A stretch of DNA of 64,000 nucleotides from Bradyrhizobium sp. (GCF_030646015.1 NZ_JAUSLT010000031.1:1-64000), one strand, 5' to 3'. Counted from the stretch's first letter, positions 1-9,795 are shown. Made by a program: numbers and translations. The notes: generated by a model from the sequence alone, not told the origin.

Positions 1-2
1 TC

Positions 3-239
3 GGCCCGGACGATATCTCGCGCGATCCGGAAGTGCGCGACTTCCTGCAACGCGGCGACTCCCAGGTCGATCCGGCGGTGCGCAAGGAGGCCTATCGCAA
101 GGCGCTCGCCCTGATCGCGGAGCGGGCCTATTCGCTGCCGCTCTATTCGCTGACCACCTATTACGTTGCCAACAAGGACCTCGTCTTCACCGCCTATCCG
201 GACGAGATCCCGCGCTTCTGGGAAATGTCGTACAAGTGA
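3..239 (+). CDS. Peptide-type ABC transporter substrate-binding protein, C-terminal fragment
   Basis: The reading frame is open from the left edge and ends with TGA at 237-239, so only about 78 C-terminal residues are visible. The tail (arginine-rich helix, then AERAYSLPLYSL, then a closing region ending FWEMSYK) resembles the end of family 5 extracellular solute-binding proteins (SBP_bac_5), which bind peptides, nickel or opines in the periplasm. The assignment rests mostly on context, since two Dpp/Opp-type permeases and two ATPases follow directly on the same strand. The ligand cannot be read from this piece. Confidence 0.7.
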   Translation, partial: GPDDISRDPEVRDFLQRGDSQVDPAVRKEAYRKALALIAERAYSLPLYSLTTYYVANKDLVFTAYPDEIPRFWEMSYK

Positions 240-276
240 GGGCCAGCGTGCGCCATCTCTCACGCTCCGCCATCGG

Positions 277-1203
277 ATGCTGATCTACGCCCTGAAGCGT
301 CTTGGACTTGCCGTTCTGGTCGCGGTGGTCGTCTCCGCGCTCGCCTTCCTGTTGCTGCGTGCGTCCGGCGACGTCGCGATCGCACTCGCCGGGGAAGGCG
401 CGCGCAGCGAGGACATCGAGAACATCAGGCGCATTTTCGGCCTCGATCGTCCGCTCATCGTGCAGTATCTCGAGTGGGCCGCGAAGATGGCACGCGGCGA
501 CTTCGGCACGTCGCTGTTCTTCAAGACCGACGTCCATGCGCTCGTGCTCGAAAAACTGCCGACCACGGCGCTGCTGGCGTTGTTCTCGCTGATCTTCGCG
601 CTCGCGGTGTCGCTGCCGCTCGGGATTTTGGCGGCGCTTTATCCCAACAGCTGGATCGATCGCCTCTGTCTTGCGCTGGCGGTAATCGGACAGGCGTTGC
701 CAAGCTTCTTTTTCGCCCTGATCCTGATGATCGTGTTTGCCGTGATGCTGAGGTTGCTTCCGGTATCGGGCAGCGACAGCTGGGCCCATTTCGTCCTGCC
801 GACCGTGGTGCTCGGCTATTACATCGCGCCCGCCATCATGCGGCTGGTGCGTGCCGGTATGATCGAGGTGCTGGCCTCGGATTATGTCCGCACCGCCCGC
901 GCCAAGGGGCTGTCTTCAACCTCGGTGGTGCTCAAGCACGCGCTGCGCAATGCTCTCGTTCCCGTGGTGGCGCTCTCGGCGGTGCAACTCGGTTTCCTGC
1001 TCGGCGGCTCGGTCGTGATCGAGACCGTGTTCGCCCTCGATGGCCTCGGCTATCTCGCCTTTCAGTCGATCACCCATAAGGATCTTCCCGTCACGCAGGC
1101 CATCGTGACACTGCTCTCCCTCCTTTATGTGGGCCTCACACTTGCCGCCGATCTTGCCAACGCCTGGCTCGACCCGCGCATCCGGGTCGGGAGCGGATCA
1201 TGA
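277..1203 (+). CDS. Dipeptide/oligopeptide-type ABC transporter permease (DppB family)
   Basis: A 308-residue inner-membrane permease of the DppB/OppB type. It begins MLIYALKRLGLAVLV, with one N-terminal membrane helix followed by a large periplasmic loop and five further helices. The conserved cytoplasmic EAA-type loop is visible as DYVRTARAKGLSSTSVVLKHALRNA, which docks on the ATPase. I chose ATG 277 because the frame upstream of it is arginine/serine-rich nonsense overlapping the binding-protein gene, while 277 starts exactly at the membrane helix. Its last four bases overlap the next permease (ATGA), so the two are translationally coupled. Substrate unknown; peptides, opines or nickel are all possible for this family. 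Confidence 0.9.
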   Translation: MLIYALKRLGLAVLVAVVVSALAFLLLRASGDVAIALAGEGARSEDIENIRRIFGLDRPLIVQYLEWAAKMARGDFGTSLFFKTDVHALVLEKLPTTALLALFSLIFALAVSLPLGILAALYPNSWIDRLCLALAVIGQALPSFFFALILMIVFAVMLRLLPVSGSDSWAHFVLPTVVLGYYIAPAIMRLVRAGMIEVLASDYVRTARAKGLSSTSVVLKHALRNALVPVVALSAVQLGFLLGGSVVIETVFALDGLGYLAFQSITHKDLPVTQAIVTLLSLLYVGLTLAADLANAWLDPRIRVGSGS

Positions 1204-2099
1204 CCGATGTCGCCGCGATTCCCGTTCTGGACCTGACGACGGCGTCATCGGGCACATTGTTGCGTCGCCGGATCATGGCGCATCGCGGCCTGCTCATCGG
1301 CACCGGCCTGCTGACGCTCATCGTCATGGTGGCGCTGCTCGCGCCGCTGATCGCCCCGCATGATCCTTACGCGCAGGACCTGTCCCGCCGCATGATTCCG
1401 CCGATCTGGTACGAGAAGGGCAGTTGGGCGCATCTGCTCGGCACCGACAATCTCGGCCGCGACTATCTCTCGCGCGTGCTCTATGGCTCGCAGATATCGC
1501 TTCTGATAGGCGCGGCCGTGATGGTGATTTCCGGCCTGATCGGCACCGTGCTCGGGCTTGCCGCCGGGTTTTTCGGTGGCCGTGTCGACATGATCGTGAC
1601 CTTCGTCATCACGGTGCGGCTGGCGCTTCCGCTCATTCTGGTTGCGCTCGCGGTCGTTGCGACGGTCGGCGGCTCGCTCTGGGTCGTCATCCTGGTGCTT
1701 GGCCTGCTCAAATGGGACCGCTTCGCCGTAGTAATGCGGGCCGCGACGCAGCAGGTGCGGGTGCTCGACTATGTGGCGGCGGCGGAGGCCGCCGGCGCGT
1801 CGACCCTGCGCGTCATTGTTGGCGAAGTGCTGCCGAATTTGCTGCCCCAGCTCGTCGTCGTGGCGACCGTCGAAGCCGCCAGCGCGATCCTGCTCGAGGC
1901 CGCGCTCTCCTTCCTCGGTCTCGGCGTCCAGCCGCCGCTGCCGTCCTGGGGGCTGATGATCGCCGAGGCCAAGACCTACATGTTCTTCTCGTTCTGGCTG
2001 ATTGCCATTCCCGGCACCGCGCTCGCGGTTCTGGTCTTTGCCGTGAATATGGTCGGCGACGGTATTCGTGACGTCTCGGCGCCCGGGGGGAGGGGTTAA
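1200..2099 (+). CDS. Dipeptide/oligopeptide-type ABC transporter permease (DppC family)
   Basis: A 299-residue partner permease of the DppC/OppC type. The N-terminus has the family's single helix after a cytoplasmic leader, then the typical APHDPYAQDLSRRM segment and HLLGTDNLGRDYLSRVLYG motif, which is diagnostic for DppC-like proteins. The EAA-type loop is DYVAAAEAAGASTLRVIVGEVLPN, followed by the last membrane helices and the terminal GDGIRDVSAP motif. It overlaps the DppB-type gene by 4 nt and is followed immediately by the first ATPase gene. It forms the transmembrane heterodimer with the upstream product. Confidence 0.92.
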   Translation: MTDVAAIPVLDLTTASSGTLLRRRIMAHRGLLIGTGLLTLIVMVALLAPLIAPHDPYAQDLSRRMIPPIWYEKGSWAHLLGTDNLGRDYLSRVLYGSQISLLIGAAVMVISGLIGTVLGLAAGFFGGRVDMIVTFVITVRLALPLILVALAVVATVGGSLWVVILVLGLLKWDRFAVVMRAATQQVRVLDYVAAAEAAGASTLRVIVGEVLPNLLPQLVVVATVEAASAILLEAALSFLGLGVQPPLPSWGLMIAEAKTYMFFSFWLIAIPGTALAVLVFAVNMVGDGIRDVSAPGGRG

Positions 2100-3074
2100 G
2101 TGGCTGTTCTGCTCGAGGTCGAAGGTCTGACGGTCGACATCGCGACGGCGCGCGGAACGCTGCATGCGGTGCGGGATGTGTCGTTCTCGCTGCATAGCGG
2201 CGAAACCCTGTGCCTGGTTGGCGAATCCGGCTGCGGCAAGTCGATGACGGCGCTCGCCTTGATGGGCCTGTTGCCGCGCGCGGCACAGCGAAGTGCGCGC
2301 CGCATGCGCTTCGAGGGCCATGACCTCGCTGCGCTTCCGGCGCGCCGGCTCGCGGAATTGCGCGGAGCGCGCATGGCCATGGTGTTTCAGGAGCCGATGA
2401 CGGCGCTGAACCCGGCCTACACGATCGGCGATCAGCTCACCGAAGTACATCGCCGCCACAAGGGCTCGACAATGGCGGTGGCGCGTGAGCGCGCAGTCGC
2501 GCTGCTCGAAATGGTCGGGATCACCAATGCCGCGGCGCGGCTCGGACAATATCCGCACCAGCTTTCCGGCGGCCTGCGCCAGCGCATCATGATCGCGATG
2601 GCGCTGATGTGCGGGCCGTCGCTGCTGATTGCCGACGAGCCCACCACCGCGCTCGACGTGACCATCCAGGCGCAAATCCTGCGGCTGCTGGTCGAGCTGC
2701 AGCAGGATCTCGGCATCGCCATCGTGCTGATCACCCACGATCTCGGCGTCGTCGCGCGGGTCGCGCATCGGGTGGCCGTGATGTATGCCGGGGAAATCGT
2801 CGAGTCGGCCAGCGCCGCCGATCTGTTCGCGGCGCCGCGTCATCCCTACACACGCGGGCTGATGGCTTCCATTCCGGTGCCGGGCGCAACCAGGCCGGGC
2901 GACCGGCTCGGCGTCATCAGGGGCATCGTGCCGTCCCTGATCGGAGACGTGGCTGGCTGTGCGTTCCGCGACCGCTGCGATTTCGCACAGCCGGTATGTG
3001 CCCGGACCGTTCCGGTGCGCTCCGATGGCGGACATGACTGGCGCTGTATCCTCGGCGAAGCGGTGGCCGCATGA
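2100..3074 (+). CDS. Oligopeptide-type ABC transporter ATPase (DppD family)
   Basis: A 324-residue ATPase. Walker A is GESGCGKS near residue 40, the ABC signature is [15 protein letters not shown] and Walker B is [13 protein letters not shown]. The C-terminus carries the extra cysteine-containing oligopeptide-transporter domain ([15 protein letters not shown]), which in the DppD/OppD family can bind an iron-sulfur cluster. The start is GTG at 2100, directly after the permease stop codon. It pairs with the next ATPase to energise import. Confidence 0.92.
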   Translation: MAVLLEVEGLTVDIATARGTLHAVRDVSFSLHSGETLCLVGESGCGKSMTALALMGLLPRAAQRSARRMRFEGHDLAALPARRLAELRGARMAMVFQEPMTALNPAYTIGDQLTEVHRRHKGSTMAVARERAVALLEMVGITNAAARLGQYPHQLSGGLRQRIMIAMALMCGPSLLIADEPTTALDVTIQAQILRLLVELQQDLGIAIVLITHDLGVVARVAHRVAVMYAGEIVESASAADLFAAPRHPYTRGLMASIPVPGATRPGDRLGVIRGIVPSLIGDVAGCAFRDRCDFAQPVCARTVPVRSDGGHDWRCILGEAVAA

Positions 3075-4042
3075 GCGCGTTGCTCGAAGCCTCCGGTGTG
3101 TCGCGCGATTTTTCGGTCGGGCGCGGGCTGTTCGCCGCCAGCCAGACGCTGCGCGCCGTCGTTGATGTCAATCTTGCGGTCGAGAAGGGCGAGGTGCTCG
3201 GTCTCGTGGGTGAGTCCGGCTCCGGCAAGTCCACGCTCGCCAAAATGCTGCTCGGAATCCTCAAGCCCAATGCGGGCGTGATCCGGTTCGGCGGCACCGA
3301 CGTGGCCTCGATCGGACGCCGGGCGCTCGCCCGCCGCATCCAGCCGGTGTTCCAGGACCCCTATTCGTCGCTCAATCCGCGCCGCACGGTCGCCTCGATC
3401 GTCGCACTGCCGCTCGCGGTGCAGGGCATCGGTACGGCGCGTGAACGCCGGGAGCGGGCCATTGCGATGCTGGATCGCGTCGGTCTGGCGCTGCGCCACG
3501 CCGACGTCTATCCGAATGAGCTTTCCGGCGGACAGCGCCAGCGCGTCGCGATTGCCCGTGCGTTGGTCGTCGAACCCGAAATCGTTTTGCTCGACGAGCC
3601 TACCTCCGCGCTTGATGTCTCGGTGCAGTCGCAAATCCTCAATCTGCTGCTCGACCTGCGCCGCGATTTCGGCCTGACCTACATCTTCATCAGTCATAAT
3701 CTCGCTGTCATCGAGCATGTCGCGACCAGCGTCGCCGTGATGTATCTCGGGCGCATCGTCGAGACCGCCCGCCGTGAAGACCTGTTCCGCGCGCCGCGCC
3801 ACCCTTACACACGCGCGCTGCTTGCTTCGGTGCTGACGCCGGAGCCCGGGCTCGGCGTTCCCGATGTCGGTCTGGGCCTGAGCTTTCCCGATCCGCTGGC
3901 GCCACCGCCGGGGTGCGTCTTCCATCCGCGTTGTCCGGATGCCGGTCCACGCTGCCGGATCGAGCCGCCGCGCCTGCTCCGCGACGGGCAGGGGCTCGTC
4001 GCATGCCATTTGCACGATGGCGGCACCAGGCTGGCCGCCTGA
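3071..4042 (+). CDS. Oligopeptide-type ABC transporter ATPase (DppF family)
   Basis: A 323-residue second ATPase. Walker A is GESGSGKST, the signature is LSGGQRQRVAIARAL and Walker B is IVLLDEPTSALDVSVQ. The FQDPYSSLNPRRT Q-loop is typical of DppF/OppF. The C-terminal oligopeptide domain includes GCVFHPRCPDAGPRC. The start codon overlaps the DppD-type gene by 4 nt. This is the last gene of the transporter operon; two palindromic elements follow before the convergent gfa gene. Confidence 0.92.
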   Translation: MSALLEASGVSRDFSVGRGLFAASQTLRAVVDVNLAVEKGEVLGLVGESGSGKSTLAKMLLGILKPNAGVIRFGGTDVASIGRRALARRIQPVFQDPYSSLNPRRTVASIVALPLAVQGIGTARERRERAIAMLDRVGLALRHADVYPNELSGGQRQRVAIARALVVEPEIVLLDEPTSALDVSVQSQILNLLLDLRRDFGLTYIFISHNLAVIEHVATSVAVMYLGRIVETARREDLFRAPRHPYTRALLASVLTPEPGLGVPDVGLGLSFPDPLAPPPGCVFHPRCPDAGPRCRIEPPRLLRDGQGLVACHLHDGGTRLAA

Positions 4043-4060
4043 CGCCGCATAACAACGCGT

Positions 4061-4203
4061 GTCCCGGACGCGGCGCAGCGTTCTCCCGGCGATTCGAAGC
4101 ATCGTCCGGCACGATGCGCCGCAGAGCCGGGACCCATTGAACATGGACCCCGGATCAGCAGCGCACCACGCCGCAAGTGCGGCGCGCTGCACTGCATCCG
4201 GGG
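4061..4203. repeat. Two tandem intergenic palindromic elements
   Basis: The gap between the convergent ABC operon and gfa is filled by two hairpins. The first pairs a segment starting GTCCCGG at 4061 with one ending CCGGGAC near 4133. The second has perfect ends CCCCGGAT (4148-4155) and ATCCGGGG (4196-4203) with GC-rich inner arms. There is no T-run, so these look like the dispersed intergenic palindromes of this bacterial group rather than classic terminators, although they may end transcription from both sides. Confidence 0.65.
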
Positions 4204-4232
4204 AACGACTGCTGGCCGCGCGCAAGGCGGGA

Positions 4233-4802
4233 TCAAGCCGCCTTCTGTCTCGATTTCGCGACGTGGGTGGCGATCGCATCCATCAGCGCCGGAGACAGGC
4301 AATCATAGGGCTCGAGCCCGAGTTCCGTCAGGCGCGATCTGATACCCGCCATCTCCGATGGCGCGACGCCGGACTCGATCACCGACGACACGAATGCCGC
4401 GAAACCCGGCGCGGCCGAGCCGGCTTCCTGGAACAGTTCGGGGTGAATGAAGTCGAGACCATAGAAGGGATGTCCCTTGTTCTCGATGCGGCCGTACATA
4501 TGCGTGCCGCAAGCCTTGCAGGCATGTCGCTGGATCGCCGCGGAGGCGTCGATGATATGCAGCTTGTCGCCGTTTTCGAGCTCCGTCACATTTTCCCGCG
4601 GCACCACGGCGACGACCGAGAAGGTCGCCCCCTCGGGCTTCCAGCATTTGGTACAGCCGCAGGCGTGGTTGTGGGCGACATCGCCCTTGATGCCGACCTT
4701 GACCGGCTTGTCCTTGCATTTGCAGACGAGGGTGCCGCCGGTAAAGCTGCCCGAGCCTTTCTTGACGCCGCTGTCAACCGATGGGTGGATATGAACAGTC
4801 AT
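4233..4802 (-). CDS. gfa: S-(hydroxymethyl)glutathione synthase (glutathione-dependent formaldehyde-activating enzyme)
   Basis: A 189-residue cytoplasmic zinc protein of the Gfa family. The cysteine pattern is complete: Cys27 and Cys29 (CKC), Cys48, Cys50 and Cys53 (CGCTKC), then Cys95 and Cys98 ([10 protein letters not shown]). These are the two zinc sites of the fold. Gfa has been proposed to speed the condensation of formaldehyde with glutathione, although this role is debated for the family. It lies 32 nt downstream of the formaldehyde dehydrogenase gene on the same strand, as expected for a functional pair downstream of methanol oxidation. Confidence 0.95.
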   Translation of the reverse strand: MTVHIHPSVDSGVKKGSGSFTGGTLVCKCKDKPVKVGIKGDVAHNHACGCTKCWKPEGATFSVVAVVPRENVTELENGDKLHIIDASAAIQRHACKACGTHMYGRIENKGHPFYGLDFIHPELFQEAGSAAPGFAAFVSSVIESGVAPSEMAGIRSRLTELGLEPYDCLSPALMDAIATHVAKSRQKAA

Positions 4803-4834
4803 GGGCTATCCTCCTTGTGTTGGACGTTTTTGAC

Positions 4835-5944
4835 TCAGAATACGACTACCGAACGGATTGACTTGCCTTCGTGCATTAGATCGAAGCCCTTGTTGATCTC
4901 TTCGAGCTTGAGCACGTGCGTGATCATCGGGTCGATCGCGATCTTGCCGTTCATGTACCAGTCAACGATCTTCGGTACATCGGTGCGACCGCGCGCGCCG
5001 CCGAACGCGGTGCCCTTCCAGACCCGGCCGGTCACCAGCTGGAACGGCCTTGTGGCGATTTCCTTGCCGGATTCGGCGACCCCGATCACCACGGAGACGC
5101 CCCAGCCGCGATGGCAGGCCTCGAGCGCCTGGCGCATCACGGTGGTGTTGCCGGTGCAGTCGAAGGTGTAGTCGGCGCCGCCGTCGGTCAGCCCGACCAG
5201 GTGCTGAACAATGTCGCCGCTGATCTTGGACGGATTGACGAAATGCGTCATGCCGAAGCGGCGGCCCCATTCCTCCTTGCCGTCGTTGATATCAACGCCG
5301 ATGATCTTGTCGGCGCCCACCATCCTGGCGCCCTGAATGACGTTGAGGCCGATGCCGCCGAGCCCGAACACGACCACGTTGGCGCCCGGCGTGACCTTGG
5401 CGGTGTTGACCACCGCGCCGACGCCGGTCGTCACGCCGCAGCCGATGTAGCAACTCTTGTCGAAGGGGGCGTCCTCGCGGATCTTTGCCACCGCGATTTC
5501 CGGCAGCACGGTAAAGTTCGAAAACGTCGAGCAACCCATGTAATGGAAGATCGGCTTGCCCTTGTGGCTGAAGCGCGAGGTGCCGTCCGGCATCACGCCC
5601 TTGCCCTGGGTGGCGCGAATCGCGGTGCAAAGATTGGTCTTCTGGCTCAGGCAGCTTTTGCACTGGCGGCATTCGGGGGTGTAGAGCGGGATGACATGAT
5701 CGCCCGGCTTCACCGAGAGCACGCCGGCGCCGACCTCACGAACGATGCCCGCGCCCTCATGACCGAGGATCGAGGGAAAGATTCCTTCGCTGTCAAAGCC
5801 GTCCAGGGTGTAGGCGTCGGTGTGACAGATCCCTGTCGCCTTGATCTCGACAAGGACTTCACCGGCCTTCGGTCCCTCCAGATCGACCTCGACAATCTCG
5901 AGAGGCTTTTTTGCTTCGAACGCGACTGCAGCGCGTGTCTTCAT
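4835..5944 (-). CDS. frmA: S-(hydroxymethyl)glutathione dehydrogenase / class III alcohol dehydrogenase
   Basis: A 369-residue zinc- and NAD-dependent dehydrogenase that oxidises S-hydroxymethylglutathione to S-formylglutathione. From Met-Lys-Thr, the catalytic zinc ligands are Cys40, His62 (GHEGAG) and Cys169. The structural zinc cysteines are at 92, 95, 98 and 106. The NAD-binding GLGGIG motif is at 194-199. I placed the start at ATG 5944 because GGAG lies at 5951-5954 with a 6-nt spacer; a GTG four codons upstream would put that GGAG inside the gene. Only 67 nt separate it from the cytochrome gene, so it is probably part of the xoxF operon. Confidence 0.96.
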   Translation of the reverse strand: MKTRAAVAFEAKKPLEIVEVDLEGPKAGEVLVEIKATGICHTDAYTLDGFDSEGIFPSILGHEGAGIVREVGAGVLSVKPGDHVIPLYTPECRQCKSCLSQKTNLCTAIRATQGKGVMPDGTSRFSHKGKPIFHYMGCSTFSNFTVLPEIAVAKIREDAPFDKSCYIGCGVTTGVGAVVNTAKVTPGANVVVFGLGGIGLNVIQGARMVGADKIIGVDINDGKEEWGRRFGMTHFVNPSKISGDIVQHLVGLTDGGADYTFDCTGNTTVMRQALEACHRGWGVSVVIGVAESGKEIATRPFQLVTGRVWKGTAFGGARGRTDVPKIVDWYMNGKIAIDPMITHVLKLEEINKGFDLMHEGKSIRSVVVF

Positions 5945-6011
5945 TCTCAACTCCACTTTCGCTTTTCAAGCGCGGCAAGAACATGTTGTGACGCGCGCTT
6001 TCGCGTGTCCG

Positions 6012-6524
6012 CTATTTCTTGCCCATGCAGGAATTCTCCGTCTGGGTGTAGGCTTCCGGCTTGTCTTCCTTCTTGGCAGGACGCGCGCGACCGACGGCGT
6101 CATTGGCGCGGGCACGCAGATAGACGTACAGGTCGTCCATGTAGCAGGCGACGTTCGGATTATCGCCGAGCGCCGGCATAACGGAATTGCCGTTCTGGCG
6201 ACCGCTCGCGACCACGCCCATGAAATCGCCGTAACTCATGACCTTGAGCGAGTCCGTAAGCGCAGGGGCATAAGTCGACCCCATCCCGTCGGGGCCATGG
6301 CAGACGTGGCATTCCGAGTGGTACCGCCGGTACCCGGAGTAGGTGTACCAATCCACCGTTCCGTCGGACGCAACCTTGAAGGTCGGGCTGCCTTCCTTGT
6401 CGAGGTACTTGCCGTCCTCGGATTTGACGGCGGCCGGATCGACCGGAGCTTCGGCGATGGCAATTCTTCCTGATACCACGATGATGATCGCGGCACCCGC
6501 AAACCAGATTGTACGCAAGAGCAT
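6012..6524 (-). CDS. xoxG: Methanol-oxidation cytochrome c (XoxG-like)
   Basis: A 170-residue exported c-type cytochrome directly downstream of xoxF and its likely electron acceptor. The signal segment spans residues 1-25. The single haem site is Cys72-His-Val-Cys75-His76 and a likely axial Met116 lies in NSVMPALG. Two further cysteines (127, 166) match the four-cysteine pattern of the methanol-metabolism cytochrome family. I chose ATG 6524 rather than 6572 because the upstream ATG lies inside a perfect hairpin and the segment between lacks any signal character. An AGGA lies close before 6524. Assignment as XoxG is by family and position. Confidence 0.85.
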   Translation of the reverse strand: MLLRTIWFAGAAIIIVVSGRIAIAEAPVDPAAVKSEDGKYLDKEGSPTFKVASDGTVDWYTYSGYRRYHSECHVCHGPDGMGSTYAPALTDSLKVMSYGDFMGVVASGRQNGNSVMPALGDNPNVACYMDDLYVYLRARANDAVGRARPAKKEDKPEAYTQTENSCMGKK

Positions 6525-6550
6525 TTCCTCGACATTCGTAGGCAGGCGAA

Positions 6551-6579
6551 CCGGTGCATGGAACAACTCCATGCACCGG
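6551..6579 (-). promoter_or_regulatory. Perfect 12-bp hairpin between xoxF and its cytochrome gene
   Basis: The arms are CCGGTGCATGGA at 6551-6562 and its exact reverse complement at 6568-6579, around the loop ACAAC. The hairpin begins 18 nt after the xoxF stop codon and ends before the cytochrome start. No T-run follows. It could partly end transcription or protect the 3' end of the xoxF message, so that far more XoxF than cytochrome and formaldehyde dehydrogenase is made. Confidence 0.75.
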
Positions 6580-6596
6580 AACGAGGTTGGCTCAGT

Positions 6597-8399
6597 CTAC
6601 TGCGGCAAGGCGAACACGGTCAGTGATCCGCCGAGCGCGGTGTAGTTGCTGAGCGCAGCGTAGCCACCGACGGCGCCGAGGCCGGCGGTCGGATCGGTCA
6701 GGCCGGCTGCCAGGCCGATACCCGCCCAGCCACCGACGCCGGACAGTACTGCGACATACTGCCTGCCGCCCTGCTCATAGGTCGTGACGTTGCCGATAAT
6801 GCCGGACGGGGTCTTGAACTTGTAGAGTTCTTTGCCGCTCTTGGCATCGACCGCCTTGAGGTAGCCTTCGAGCGTTCCGTAGAACACCACGCCGCCGGCG
6901 GTAGCAAGCGCACCGGACCAGACCGAGAACTGCTCCTTGTTCGACCACACGATCTTGCCGGTCTTGTTGTCCCAGGCAATGAAGTTGCCCATGTGGGTCT
7001 CGCCGGGAGGCGGATACATCGAAAGCGTCGCCCCGACATAGGGCTGGCCCGCGGTGTAGCTCACCTTGAACGGCTCGTAGTCCATGCAGACGTGGTTGGT
7101 CGGCACGTAGAACAGCTGCGTATCCGGCGAGTAGGCCGCCGGCTGCTCATCCTTGGTGCCGAGCGCGGCCGGGCAGATCCCCTTGGTGTTCTTGTCTTCG
7201 CCGGTCTTCTCGGTCGAATATTGATCGAGAACCTTGGGACGGCCGTAGGTCGGGGAGGCCTTATTCATGTCGACGCCGCTGGTCCAGTTGACCTTCGGAT
7301 CATATTTCTCGGCGACCAGCAATTCGCCCGTGATGCGGTCGAGGGTGTAGCCAAGGCCGTTACGATCGAAATGGGTCAGCAGCTTGCGTTCTGCTCCGCC
7401 CATCTGCTGATCGCTGAGGATCATTTCGTTGACGCCGTCATAGTCCCACTCGTCATGTGGCGTCATCTGGTAGACCCATTTCGCCATGCCGGTATCGGCA
7501 TTGCGCGCGAAGATGGTCATCGACCATTTGTTGTCGCCCGGACGCTGCTTCGGATTCCAGGTCGAGGGATTGCCGGAGCCGTAGTAGACGAGGTTCACAG
7601 CCGGATCGTAGGACAGCCAGCCCCATGTGCAGCCGCCGCCGATCTTCCATTGATCGCCCTGCCAGGTCTTGATGCTGGAATCCTTGCCGACCGGCTTGCC
7701 GAGTTCGGTGGTGTTGACCGGGTCGACCATGATCTGGTCGTCCGGACCTTCCGAGAACGCCCGCCACGCCTGCTTGCCGGACTTGAGATCGTAGGCGGTG
7801 ACGTGACATTGCACGCCGAATTCGCCGCCGGAGATACCGACCAGAACCTTGTCCTTGATCACGAGCGGGGCCGACGTGCCGGTGGCGCCCTTGCCGGGGT
7901 CACCGTTCTTTACGCTCCACGCCACTTTGCCGGTCTTGGCGTCGAGGGCGACCAGCGTCGTATCGGCCTGATGCAGGAAGATCTTGCCATCCCCATAGGC
8001 CACGCCACGGTTAACCGTATCGCAGCACATCACCGGGATGACGTTCGGATCCTGCTTGGGCTCGTACTTCCAGACGATCTGGTTGTCCTTGGATAGGTCA
8101 AGAGCATAGACCTTGTTCGGGAAGGGCGTGTGGACGTACATCATGTTGCCGATGATGAGTGGTCCGCCCTCATGGCCGCGAAGCACGCCGGTCGAGAATG
8201 TCCACGCGACCTGCAGCTTCCCGACATTGGCCGCGTTGATCTGGTTGAGCTTGGAGTAGCGTGTGTTGGCGTAGTCGCCTGCCGGCATCACCCAGTCCTT
8301 CGGGTTCTGCGACATCTTGATCAGTTCGTCGTTGGCCCAAGCGCCGCCCGCGGTTAACACCGCGATGGAGCCAAGGGTTGCCAGAAGCACCTTGCGCAT
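6597..8399 (-). CDS. xoxF: Lanthanide-dependent PQQ methanol dehydrogenase XoxF
   Basis: A 600-residue periplasmic quinoprotein with a signal peptide ending near Ala22 (GGAWA-ND). It has the eight-bladed propeller sequence of methanol dehydrogenases, a vicinal disulfide Cys125-Cys126 that stacks on PQQ, and the DEWDYDG motif with catalytic Asp319 and an additional Asp321. The Asp two residues after the catalytic one is the mark of lanthanide-binding XoxF; calcium-dependent MxaF has alanine there. The start at ATG 8399 has GGAGG at 8408-8412. It is followed by its cytochrome, formaldehyde dehydrogenase and Gfa. No mxaF or mxaI gene is in the window, so this is the only methanol dehydrogenase seen here. 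Confidence 0.97.
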   Translation of the reverse strand: MRKVLLATLGSIAVLTAGGAWANDELIKMSQNPKDWVMPAGDYANTRYSKLNQINAANVGKLQVAWTFSTGVLRGHEGGPLIIGNMMYVHTPFPNKVYALDLSKDNQIVWKYEPKQDPNVIPVMCCDTVNRGVAYGDGKIFLHQADTTLVALDAKTGKVAWSVKNGDPGKGATGTSAPLVIKDKVLVGISGGEFGVQCHVTAYDLKSGKQAWRAFSEGPDDQIMVDPVNTTELGKPVGKDSSIKTWQGDQWKIGGGCTWGWLSYDPAVNLVYYGSGNPSTWNPKQRPGDNKWSMTIFARNADTGMAKWVYQMTPHDEWDYDGVNEMILSDQQMGGAERKLLTHFDRNGLGYTLDRITGELLVAEKYDPKVNWTSGVDMNKASPTYGRPKVLDQYSTEKTGEDKNTKGICPAALGTKDEQPAAYSPDTQLFYVPTNHVCMDYEPFKVSYTAGQPYVGATLSMYPPPGETHMGNFIAWDNKTGKIVWSNKEQFSVWSGALATAGGVVFYGTLEGYLKAVDAKSGKELYKFKTPSGIIGNVTTYEQGGRQYVAVLSGVGGWAGIGLAAGLTDPTAGLGAVGGYAALSNYTALGGSLTVFALPQ

Positions 8400-8826
8400 A
8401 GCGAATTCCTCCCACTGATGAGCTTTGGGTTCCGCCGAAACGGCCCACTTTTCTCCATTTTGTTCCGTATGCTTATCCCGTTCCGTCATGGGAAACTTGC
8501 CCAAGAGGGAAGGGGGTTTGCTCCAAAGCGAAGCTCAGCGAATTTTTTGATGTCAGTCCCACCGCAGGGTCCCACGTCGTGCCACACATGCGGCAGTGCA
8601 ATGAAGGTTGGGCGGCGTGAGCTACCGAAGGTTGAGGTTTCCCTTGACGGCGTGGAAACTAAGTCGGAGGATTGTTGAACGCATCCCGGGACATAAGATG
8701 CTCAGGCAAAGACGACCGTTCTGACTGGAACCATCTAACTTGAATAAATGCTTGGGCTAAATGGCGCTTCACCGTGACCGAGCCGTTCGCGGCAACAGTC
8801 ACGTTTCTCGAATCGGTGGCTGGACA
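8400..8826. promoter_or_regulatory. Divergent intergenic region between xoxF and the AraC-type regulator
   Basis: About 430 nt without a convincing gene. Besides the tandem motif at 8497-8532, it holds a TTGACG at 8644-8649 that could be a -35 element for the rightward regulator, although no good -10 follows. I could not place the xoxF promoter core with confidence. Confidence 0.55.
8497..8532 (+). promoter_or_regulatory. Tandem 21-bp-spaced operator motif upstream of xoxF
   Basis: TTGCCCAAGAGGGAA (8497-8511) is followed exactly 21 bp later by TTGCTCCAAAGCGAA (8518-8532). The first copy differs at 2 of 15 positions, and the second at 5 of 15, from the motif repeated upstream of pqqA at 10968-11003, which has the same 21-bp period. 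Direct repeats two helical turns apart are the usual binding geometry of AraC-family dimers, and an AraC-family gene starts about 300 bp away. The copy nearer xoxF ends 98 nt before its start codon. Confidence 0.65.
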
Positions 8827-9795
8827 ATGTCCGATATGGTCCGCTCGCTAAGCACTTCCGGATTGGCGCCGAAGCGACAGGTCCAGTTCTGGTCCGATGC
8901 GCTGACAGATCTGTGCGGGCGATTCGATGTCGATCCGATGCATGCTTCATCGCTCGAGGCGCGGATCAACTACACCACCGTGTCCCAGTTAAAACTCTGC
9001 CAGATCGAGGTCAGCCAGCATCGGATCGCGCATGCGCCGTCGCGCGTGCGATCAGGGGAACATCCCTTCGTCAAGATACTGTTCCAGACTCACGGCATTT
9101 CCTACTTCGAACAGAACGGCCGTCATCTCGAACTGAAGCCCGGCGACTGTCTCGTCTACGATGTGTCGTGTCCGCATACGATCATCAGTCCCGCGCTGAC
9201 GCGGCACGACGTTGTCATCGTGCCCAAGGAACTGCTGCGCGAGCGCGGTGTCCGCCTGTCGAAGATGTCGGCCTGCAAACTCTCGGCACGCACCGGCACC
9301 GGGCGCATTGCCCACGACTTCGTGCATGCGGTGTTCGACGAAGCCACCAAGCTGTCGCCGTACAACGCCATCGGCGTCGCCGATTCGCTGATCGATCTCC
9401 TGCTGCTGCCGCTTCGCGAGGCCGACACGATGTTCGATCGTGGCGGCGCCGAGGCGACCTATGTCCGGGCACAGTTCTTCATCCGCGAACATTTGCGCGA
9501 CCCGGATCTCAGTATCGATCAGATCTCGGCGGCGCTGGGCTGCACCAAGCGATATCTGCACATGCTGTTCAGTGACAGGGGCGTCACCGTCAGCGACCAT
9601 ATCTGGCAGGCCAGGCTACAGAATTGCCGCCAGGAGCTGGAAACCCAGGCCGGAAAGACCATCACGGATGTCGCATTTTCGTGGGGCTTTTCGAGCTCGT
9701 CGCATTTCAGCCGCGTCTTCCGCAAATATTTCGGCGTGGTTCCGTCTTCCATCCACAAGGCGCAGCACCACAGCCCGTCTCCGGACGCTTCCTAG
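8827..9795 (+). CDS. AraC-family transcriptional regulator
   Basis: A protein of 322 residues if started at ATG 8827 (MSDMVRSLSTSG); an ATG at 8761 would add 22 residues of unremarkable sequence. The N-terminal two-thirds resembles the AraC-binding-like domain (PF14525 type), with the cupin-like stretch HLELKPGDCLVYDVSCPH. The C-terminus has two helix-turn-helix motifs, LSIDQISAALGCTKRYLHMLFSDRG and TITDVAFSWGFSSSSHFSRVFRKYFG, the second being the AraC signature. It is transcribed divergently from xoxF. It is the best candidate to bind the 21-bp tandem repeats upstream of xoxF and pqqA. The inducer is unknown. Confidence 0.9.
   Translation: MSDMVRSLSTSGLAPKRQVQFWSDALTDLCGRFDVDPMHASSLEARINYTTVSQLKLCQIEVSQHRIAHAPSRVRSGEHPFVKILFQTHGISYFEQNGRHLELKPGDCLVYDVSCPHTIISPALTRHDVVIVPKELLRERGVRLSKMSACKLSARTGTGRIAHDFVHAVFDEATKLSPYNAIGVADSLIDLLLLPLREADTMFDRGGAEATYVRAQFFIREHLRDPDLSIDQISAALGCTKRYLHMLFSDRGVTVSDHIWQARLQNCRQELETQAGKTITDVAFSWGFSSSSHFSRVFRKYFGVVPSSIHKAQHHSPSPDAS

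Noticed and set aside
1245..3035. Long open frame of 596 codons on the minus strand opposite the ABC permease and ATPase genes
   Set aside because: Arg/His/Gln-rich translation with no recognisable domain. It mirrors strongly supported transporter genes in GC-rich DNA.
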